In this document: positions 6,103 to 10,993 of the stretch, piece by piece
Layout of the letters: every line of letters begins with the position of its first letter
Numbering within the stretch: position 1 is the stretch's first letter
Notes under the pieces: generated by a model
Databases searched by the model: none
The model's input: only the letters and a program-made list of their open reading frames with translations
What the model was told of the DNA's origin: nothing
NCBI GenBank assembly: GCA_948844705.1
Contig: CAQNVT010000023.1
Span: 1-10,993 of the forward strand
Reading direction: 5' to 3'
From: an uncultured Dorea sp.
GTDB taxonomy: Bacteria > Bacillota > Clostridia > Lachnospirales > Lachnospiraceae
DNA length: 10,993 nt
Position numbers and translations under genes: made by a program

Positions 6103-7992
6103 TTGAATACAAGGAAAAACAGAGGGCTTGGCAGCGGGATGCTGCTTACGCTTATAATATTTTTATTTGCGATGCTGTGGTTTACGAACAGATTTGAGCA
6201 GAGAGAAGACGAGATCACCTGGAAGGAATTCGAAAGCCTGATTACTTCAGAAAATGTTAAGGATGTTGTCATTTCGCAGAATAAGGCAGTTCCGACCGGA
6301 CGGGTAGAGCTTACGGTAAAGGGAAGAGACGGAGATGAGCTTCGCTATCTGTATGTGTCGGATGTGAATGATATCCAGGAATATCTCAAGGAGAAAAATA
6401 TTACATTTGAGATGCCGGATATTCCGCAGGACAACTGGTTTGCCACATCGATTCTTCCGGTGCTTATAACTGTCGGCGCTCTTCTGGTTATTTTCTTCCT
6501 TATGAACCGTCAGGGCGGGGGAGCCAACGCAAAGGCCATGAATTTCGGAAAGAGCAGGGCGCGTCTCAGCACAGACAGGGATAAAAAGATAACATTTTCT
6601 CAGGTGGCGGGCCTTCAGGAGGAAAAAGAAGAGCTGGAGGAGATCGTGGATTTTTTGAGGGCTCCGAAAAAATATATCCAGGTAGGCGCGAGGATACCAA
6701 AGGGAGTTCTTCTTGTGGGACCTCCGGGAACAGGCAAGACACTTTTAGCCAAAGCCGTTGCGGGCGAGGCAGGCGTGCCCTTCTTTACGATTTCGGGTTC
6801 TGATTTCGTAGAGATGTTTGTCGGTGTGGGAGCTTCGCGTGTGCGCGATCTGTTTGAGGAGGCAAAGAGAAATGCTCCGTGTATTATATTCATAGACGAG
6901 ATCGATGCTGTGGCAAGAAGAAGAGGAACCGGCATGGGCGGCGGACATGACGAGCGGGAACAGACGCTGAACCAGCTTCTTGTAGAGATGGACGGCTTCG
7001 GTGTGAATGAAGGAATTATCGTTATGGCGGCAACGAACCGTGTGGATATTCTTGATCCGGCGATTCTCCGGCCGGGCCGCTTTGACCGCAAGGTTATGGT
7101 AGGAAGGCCGGATGTGCAGGGAAGAGAGGAGATTTTAAGGGTTCATGCAAACGGAAAGCCTTTAAGCGAGGAGATCGACCTTAAACAGATTGCCCAGACA
7201 ACGGCGGGCTTTACAGGCGCAGACCTTGAAAATCTGTTAAATGAGGCGGCTATTATTGCAGCGAAGGAAGACCGGATGTTCCTTATGCAGGAGGATATTA
7301 AAAAGGCGTTTGTCAAGGTCGGTATCGGTGCGGAGAAGAAGAGCCGTGTCATATCCGATAAGGAGAAGAGAATTACTGCGTTTCATGAGGCAGGCCATGC
7401 GATTTTGTTCCATGTCCTTCCGGATGTAGGCCCGGTGTACAGTGTATCCATTATTCCGACCGGCGGAGCAGGCGGCTATACTATGCCTCTTCCTGAAAAG
7501 GATGAGATGTTTAATACAAAGGGAAAGATGCTGCAGGATATTACCGTGGCTCTCGGCGGGCGCGTGGCAGAGGAGGAAGTATTCGACGATATTACGACAG
7601 GCGCTTCTCAGGATATCAAGCAGGCGACAGGGCTTGCGAAATCAATGGTAACAAAATTTGGTATGTCTGAGGAGATCGGTCTGATTAATTATGACGATGA
7701 CAGCGACGAGGTATTTATCGGAAGGGATCTGGCACATACACACAGACGTTATGGGGAAGGTGTTGCGTCCATGATCGATAAAGAAGTAAAGCGGATTATT
7801 GACGAGTGTTATGACAGGGCAAAGAGCATTATCCATAAATATGATGATGTGCTTCATGCCTGTGCAGATTTGCTTCTGGAGAAAGAAAAGATATCCAGAG
7901 AAGAATTTGAAGCATTGTTTGCTGTAAGCGATAGAAACAAAACCTATTTAGAAGGGGCTGATAGTCATGAAGAAACAGGCGTTATTCTGTGA
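6103..7992 (+). CDS. ftsH: ATP-dependent zinc metalloprotease FtsH
   Basis: Membrane-anchored AAA+ protease that extracts and degrades membrane and short-lived regulatory proteins. The 629-residue length is typical. Seen in order: first membrane helix at about residues 13-28, an extracytoplasmic domain, second helix at about 115-134, then Walker A GPPGTGKT at 206-213, pore-loop segment [12 protein letters not shown] from 235, Walker B IIFIDEID at 261-268, the second region of homology [19 protein letters not shown] from 311, and the zinc site HEAGH at 428-432 with the third ligand Asp504 in [12 protein letters not shown]. The start is TTG at 6103, preceded by AAAGGGG (6086-6092) ten bases away; the next in-frame ATG (codon 13) would cut into the membrane anchor. 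The 3' end overlaps the GH13 gene by 26 bases, an unusual partner for ftsH. Confidence 0.97.
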   Translation: MNTRKNRGLGSGMLLTLIIFLFAMLWFTNRFEQREDEITWKEFESLITSENVKDVVISQNKAVPTGRVELTVKGRDGDELRYLYVSDVNDIQEYLKEKNITFEMPDIPQDNWFATSILPVLITVGALLVIFFLMNRQGGGANAKAMNFGKSRARLSTDRDKKITFSQVAGLQEEKEELEEIVDFLRAPKKYIQVGARIPKGVLLVGPPGTGKTLLAKAVAGEAGVPFFTISGSDFVEMFVGVGASRVRDLFEEAKRNAPCIIFIDEIDAVARRRGTGMGGGHDEREQTLNQLLVEMDGFGVNEGIIVMAATNRVDILDPAILRPGRFDRKVMVGRPDVQGREEILRVHANGKPLSEEIDLKQIAQTTAGFTGADLENLLNEAAIIAAKEDRMFLMQEDIKKAFVKVGIGAEKKSRVISDKEKRITAFHEAGHAILFHVLPDVGPVYSVSIIPTGGAGGYTMPLPEKDEMFNTKGKMLQDITVALGGRVAEEEVFDDITTGASQDIKQATGLAKSMVTKFGMSEEIGLINYDDDSDEVFIGRDLAHTHRRYGEGVASMIDKEVKRIIDECYDRAKSIIHKYDDVLHACADLLLEKEKISREEFEALFAVSDRNKTYLEGADSHEETGVIL

Positions 7993-10000
7993 CGGTACAG
8001 CAGCTTATGTGGCGCCGTCGCAGCCAGAAAAGAATGAGGTAGTCACTCTTAAGTTTCGGACGGCAAGAGGAGAGCATCTGCAGGTCAGTCTTGTTACTGC
8101 GACGGGTGTTTATCAGATGGACAGAGAAAAGTCGGTGGGTGAGTTTGATTATTATACGCTTCGCTGGAGGCTGAGCGAGACTCCCTTCCGGTACAGTTTT
8201 CAAATTCAGAGTGAGGAAGAGGTATGCTATTTTAATCGATGCGGTATTTCAAAGGAAATTGTAGAATTTTATGATTTTGTTATTGTTCCCGGATTTTCCA
8301 CGCCGGACTGGGCAAAGGGCGCGGTCATGTACCAGATTTTTACAGACCGTTTTTATAACGGCGATCCGGCAAATGATGTTGAAACTAATGAATATTTTTA
8401 TATCGGCGGCTACAGCCAGAAGGTGACGAACTGGAATAAATATCCCGATAATATGGGCGTACGCGAATTTTACGGCGGAGATCTTAAGGGAGTCATGGAG
8501 AAGCTGGATTATCTGCAGGAGCTTGGAGTTGAGGTTCTGTATTTTAATCCGTTATTCGTATCTCCGTCCAATCATAAATATGATATACAGGATTACGATT
8601 ACATTGATCCGCACTATGGGGTTATCGTAGAGGACGGCGGCGAGGTTCTGCCTGACGGAGTTATGAATAATGCAGAAGCAACAAAGTATCAGAAGCGTAC
8701 AACAGATATCCGAAATCTTGAGGCCAGTAACCAGCTGTTCATAGAGTTGGTGGAGGAACTTCACAGGCGGGGGATGAAGATCATCCTGGACGGCGTGTTT
8801 AACCATTGCGGCTCTTTTAATAAGTGGATGGACAGGGAGCGGGTCTATGAGAATCAGGACGCTTATGAGCCGGGGGCATATATTTCCCCGGACAGTCCGT
8901 ATCGAAGTTATTTCAAATTTTATGAAGAAGAGCCTGAAAAATGGCCCTATAATGCGAGCTATGATGGCTGGTGGGGGCATGATACATTGCCTAAACTGAA
9001 TTATGAAGATTCGCAGGAGCTGGAGGATTACATTCTTGAAGTCGGCCGAAAATGGGTATCTCCTCCGTTTAATGCAGATGGATGGAGACTTGACGTAGCG
9101 GCAGACCTTGGCAGAAGTAATGAGTATAATCATCATTTCTGGAAAAAATTCCGTGCAGCGGTCAAAGAGGCGAATCCCGATGCGGTCATTTTGGCGGAGC
9201 ATTACGGCGATCCGTGGGAATGGCTTCAGGGAGATGAGTGGGACACGGTCATGAATTATGACGCATTTATGGAGCCGGTTACCTGGTTTCTTACCGGAAT
9301 GGAGAAGCACAGTGATGAGAGCCGGGACGAGTTGCGGGGAAATGCAGATCATTTTGTTGATTCGATCAGGCATTATATGGCAAATATGCTGACGCCGTCG
9401 CTTCAGGTGGCGATGAACGAGTTGTCCAATCACGATCATTCCAGATTTCTTACCAGAACTAATCATATGGTGGGGCGTGTGGAGCACCTGGGGGCTCATG
9501 CCGCGGAAGAATATGTAAATGAAGCCGTGATGCGCGAGGCTGTTGTGATGCAGATGACGTGGGTCGGCGCACCGACAGTGTATTATGGTGATGAGGCAGG
9601 CGTGTGCGGCTTCACCGATCCGGATAACCGCAGGACATATCCGTGGGGGAATGAAAATCGAAAGCTTTTGACATTCCATAAAGAAATGATACGTATCCAC
9701 AAGTCTTATCAGGCTCTGCGTATCGGCTCTATTAAAATGTTGGTGTGGCGGGAAAATATTCTGGCATATGGAAGATTTCTTGGAGATGAGCGGATTATCG
9801 TGGTTATAAATAATAGCAGCGAGAACGAAGAGGTGACTGTGCCGGTGTGGGAGGCTGAGGTGCCGGTTCAGTGCCGGCTCAGAAGACTGATGTATTCCTA
9901 CGCGTCTGATTACACGACCGAATACGAAGAATACCTTGTAAAGGACGGGAATGTGGTTGTGAATATGGGCGCATACTCCGCACTTGTTTTGGGGACGTAG
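7967..10000 (+). CDS. GH13 alpha-glucan hydrolase, neopullulanase/cyclomaltodextrinase-like, cytoplasmic
   Basis: A 677-residue alpha-amylase superfamily enzyme, expected to hydrolyse maltodextrins, pullulan fragments or cyclodextrins that have been imported. No signal peptide is present, so it should be cytoplasmic. Residues about 1-110 form a beta-rich N-terminal domain like those of neopullulanases. The catalytic barrel begins at AVMYQIFTDRF (119-129). Conserved regions: DGVFNH at 275-280, GWRLDVAADL with nucleophile Asp376, ILAEHYGD with acid/base Glu411, and LSNHD with Asp490. A C-terminal beta domain follows from about residue 600. The ATG at 7967 has GAAGGGG (7951-7957) nine bases upstream and overlaps the ftsH end by 26 bases, so it appears co-translated with ftsH. 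The last two codons and the TAG stop (9995-10000) lie in the palindromic repeat. Exact substrate cannot be told from sequence alone. Confidence 0.93.
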   Translation: MKKQALFCDGTAAYVAPSQPEKNEVVTLKFRTARGEHLQVSLVTATGVYQMDREKSVGEFDYYTLRWRLSETPFRYSFQIQSEEEVCYFNRCGISKEIVEFYDFVIVPGFSTPDWAKGAVMYQIFTDRFYNGDPANDVETNEYFYIGGYSQKVTNWNKYPDNMGVREFYGGDLKGVMEKLDYLQELGVEVLYFNPLFVSPSNHKYDIQDYDYIDPHYGVIVEDGGEVLPDGVMNNAEATKYQKRTTDIRNLEASNQLFIELVEELHRRGMKIILDGVFNHCGSFNKWMDRERVYENQDAYEPGAYISPDSPYRSYFKFYEEEPEKWPYNASYDGWWGHDTLPKLNYEDSQELEDYILEVGRKWVSPPFNADGWRLDVAADLGRSNEYNHHFWKKFRAAVKEANPDAVILAEHYGDPWEWLQGDEWDTVMNYDAFMEPVTWFLTGMEKHSDESRDELRGNADHFVDSIRHYMANMLTPSLQVAMNELSNHDHSRFLTRTNHMVGRVEHLGAHAAEEYVNEAVMREAVVMQMTWVGAPTVYYGDEAGVCGFTDPDNRRTYPWGNENRKLLTFHKEMIRIHKSYQALRIGSIKMLVWRENILAYGRFLGDERIIVVINNSSENEEVTVPVWEAEVPVQCRLRRLMYSYASDYTTEYEEYLVKDGNVVVNMGAYSALVLGT

Positions 10001-10045
10001 TAAAATTAATTTTACTACGTCCCAGATTGAAAATACCCTGTCCCC
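9991..10045 (+). repeat. Palindromic intergenic repeat, copy 2 (inverted relative to copy 1)
   Basis: This 55-bp unit begins GGGGACGTAG, contains the perfect 32-bp palindrome at 9992-10023, and ends with the arm AGATTGAAAATACCCTGTCC plus CC. Apart from one end base it is the exact reverse complement of the unit at 2661-2715. Its first ten bases are also the end of the GH13 gene, giving codons for Gly and Thr and the TAG stop; in that frame the palindrome carries two further TAA stops. The rest fills almost the whole gap to the convergent map gene, whose stop is at 10050-10052. The palindrome may end transcripts from both sides, but neither side has a proper T-tract, so that is inference. Confidence 0.9.
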
Positions 10046-10049
10046 ATTT

Positions 10050-10859
10050 CTATTTTGTCAGAACTTCTACGCTCCGTTCCGTTACCAGTACCATATATTC
10101 TACCTGTGCGGAAAGACCGTCGTCTTCCGTATATACGGTCCAGCCGTTATCTTCATCGATGAAAAAGTCGGGTCCCCCTTCATTTATCATCGGTTCGATG
10201 GTAAACATCATGCCGGGAACGAGAACCATCTCGGTGCCCTTTGGAGTGACATAGCTTACGAAGGGTGTCTCGTGAAATTCAAGGCCGATTCCGTGGCCGC
10301 CGATATCCTCTACTACAGAATAGCCGTTCCGGCGTGCGTGGGTGTTGATCGCATATGCAATATCGCCGAGATGTCCCCAGGGCTTTGCGGCCCTAAGTCC
10401 GCGCTCCACACATTCCTTTGTTACCCGCACAAGCTTTGCGGCTCTGGGAGAGATTTCCCCGATCGTGAACATGCGGGACGCGTCCGAGTAATATCCGTTT
10501 AAAATAGTAGAAACGTCAACGTTTAAAATATCTCCTTCTTCTAATATTTCATCCTCGCATGGGATACCGTGGCATACAACGTTGTTGAGGGAGGTGCATA
10601 CGCTTTTAGGAAATCCCTGGTAGTTAAGCGGTGCGGGAATACCGCCGTGTTCGGTGGTGAAATCATAAACCAGACGGTCGATTTCTTCTGTGCTCATGCC
10701 CGCATGAATGTGGGCTTCCACGTGGTCGAGTACGGCGGTGTTAAGAACGGCGCTTTTTTTGATGGCGGCAATCTGTTTCGGGGTTTTGAGAAGAGAGCGG
10801 TCCGGGACGATCTGTCCTCTGGCAGCGAGTGACCATAATTTAATATCTAGTTTATCCAA
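10050..10859 (-). CDS. map: Methionine aminopeptidase, type I
   Basis: Cytoplasmic metalloenzyme that removes the initiator methionine from new proteins. From the TTG at 10859 the protein has 269 residues. All five metal ligands are present at Asp115, Asp126, His189, Glu222 and Glu254, with the active-site histidines His97 (VVCHGIP) and His196 (EFHETPFV). Spacings match the E. coli enzyme almost exactly with a constant offset of 18, i.e. an N-terminal extension of about 18 residues. I chose the TTG start because GAAGGAAGG lies eight bases upstream; a longer open frame reaching 10958 has no ribosome binding site and runs through the repeat. It is convergent with the GH13 gene and divergent from the sugar permease. 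Two or more Map paralogues are common in Clostridia, so this need not be the only one in the genome. Confidence 0.95.
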   Translation of the reverse strand: MDKLDIKLWSLAARGQIVPDRSLLKTPKQIAAIKKSAVLNTAVLDHVEAHIHAGMSTEEIDRLVYDFTTEHGGIPAPLNYQGFPKSVCTSLNNVVCHGIPCEDEILEEGDILNVDVSTILNGYYSDASRMFTIGEISPRAAKLVRVTKECVERGLRAAKPWGHLGDIAYAINTHARRNGYSVVEDIGGHGIGLEFHETPFVSYVTPKGTEMVLVPGMMFTIEPMINEGGPDFFIDEDNGWTVYTEDDGLSAQVEYMVLVTERSVEVLTK

Positions 10860-10895
10860 GGTAAAAGCCTTCCTTCTATTAAGTATTATTACTCT

Positions 10896-10923
10896 AGTAT
10901 AGCACAGTTGGGGACGTAGTAAA
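10896..10923 (-). promoter_or_regulatory. Possible map promoter with its -35 box in the half repeat
   Basis: On the minus strand, TTTACT (10918-10923) is followed after 16 bases by TATACT (10896-10901, five of six to the -10 consensus). Transcription would begin near 10889, about 30 bases ahead of the TTG start. The TTTACT box lies inside the repeat half copy at 10910-10927, so the repeat would supply part of this promoter. The -35 match is only four of six. Confidence 0.45.
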
Positions 10924-10927
10924 ATTA
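10910..10927 (+). repeat. Half copy of the palindromic repeat
   Basis: GGGGACGTAGTAAAATTA (18 bp) is identical to the first 18 bases of the copy at 9991-10008, then similarity stops at the palindrome centre. The last A of this match is the first base of the permease ATG (10927-10929). It contains GGGGA (10910-10914), the only Shine-Dalgarno-like run ahead of that ATG. The sequence continuing as coding DNA suggests a truncated or recombined repeat. Confidence 0.8.
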
Positions 10928-10993
10928 TGCTGAAGAGAGTGTTGAAATACTGGAACAAACCGAATCATGCGGCTTATCTGTTTGTGGCGCCGG
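10927..10993 (+). CDS. Sugar ABC transporter permease, MalF-type, N-terminal fragment
   Basis: Twenty-two codons are visible before the window ends, reading MLKRVLKYWNKPNHAAYL then FVAP. A short basic cytoplasmic start followed by the onset of a first membrane helix at AAYLFVAP is typical of carbohydrate ABC permeases of the MalF/UgpA type (binding-protein-dependent import of maltodextrins or other sugars). The ATG at 10927 is the only start in frame: the frame is open back to 10903 after a TAG at 10900-10902, with no other start codon. The start touches the half repeat directly. GGGGA at 10910-10914, twelve bases away, is a weak ribosome binding site. No solute-binding protein gene precedes it, which is unusual for such operons. 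Assignment rests on a short fragment and is moderately secure. Confidence 0.7.
   Translation, partial: MLKRVLKYWNKPNHAAYLFVAP

Noticed and set aside
8552..9700. Minus-strand open frame of about 380 codons inside the GH13 gene
   Set aside because: It is antisense to the catalytic barrel with all four GH13 motifs intact on the plus strand; its translation is rich in His, Ile and Arg and looks like a shadow of the coding strand.
9992..10023. Standard Rho-independent terminator for GH13 or map
   Set aside because: The hairpin is strong, but no T-run follows the stem on either strand, so it is listed as a repeat and its terminating effect is left as inference.
2661..10045. Composite transposon or genomic island bounded by the inverted repeats
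   Set aside because: The block between them is conserved core genes with no transposase or integrase, so the repeats more likely inserted independently or arose from rearrangement.
9984..10502. Plus-strand open frame through the repeat and antisense to map
   Set aside because: It runs through the repeat and across the conserved map metal-binding codons; map on the minus strand has every ligand with the right spacing.
10860..10958. N-terminal extension of map to an ATG at 10958
   Set aside because: It would add 33 unconserved residues encoded partly by the repeat and by the permease coding region, while the TTG at 10859 has a strong Shine-Dalgarno sequence at the usual distance.

Overview
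The window is a stretch of Gram-positive, endospore-forming bacterial chromosome. The gene order hup - rqcP (S4) - yabP - yabQ - divIC - spoIIE - tilS - hpt - ftsH is the conserved Firmicutes sporulation and division neighbourhood known from Bacillus subtilis (yabO-yabP-yabQ-divIC ... spoIIE ... tilS-hprT-ftsH). The protein flavour, with an alpha-phosphoglucomutase and HU next to this cluster and intracellular alpha-glucan enzymes nearby, suggests a gut-type Clostridia, probably Lachnospiraceae. The family assignment is inference from memory of protein sequences, not a search result.

Layout. (1) Bases 1-788: the 3' part of a phosphoglucomutase gene cut by the window edge. (2) 789-2646: a strong sigma-A type promoter, the HU gene with its own terminator, then rqcP, yabP, yabQ and a DivIC/FtsB-like gene, ended by a second terminator. 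(3) 2661-2715: a 55-bp palindromic repeat in the intergenic gap before spoIIE. (4) 2738-10000: spoIIE (phosphatase part only, without the usual membrane domain), tilS, hpt, ftsH and a large cytoplasmic GH13 alpha-glucan hydrolase. From tilS onward the genes overlap or nearly touch. (5) 9991-10045: an inverted copy of the same repeat, whose first bases form the last two codons and the stop of the GH13 gene and which fills the gap to the convergent map gene. (6) 10050-10859, minus strand: methionine aminopeptidase. (7) 10910-10927: an 18-bp half copy of the repeat, followed at once by the start of a MalF-type sugar ABC permease that runs off the window.

How the genes work together. HU, RqcP, YabP, YabQ, DivIC and SpoIIE link chromosome compaction, ribosome rescue, spore cortex formation, the division septum and forespore sigma-F activation. 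TilS, Hpt and FtsH are the usual essential companions (tRNA-Ile lysidine, purine salvage, membrane proteolysis). The GH13 enzyme is a metabolic gene attached to the end of this operon. With the phosphoglucomutase and the sugar permease it hints at maltodextrin use, although these genes are not one operon here.

I found no CRISPR array, RNA gene, prophage or transposase gene. No stretch of 300 bases or more lacks a gene; the longest gap is 2575-2737. The most interesting non-coding signal is the repeat. It has two near-identical inverted copies that bracket the spoIIE-GH13 block and a half copy in a divergent promoter region, and each copy sits on a gene boundary. The rest is mostly conserved housekeeping content.
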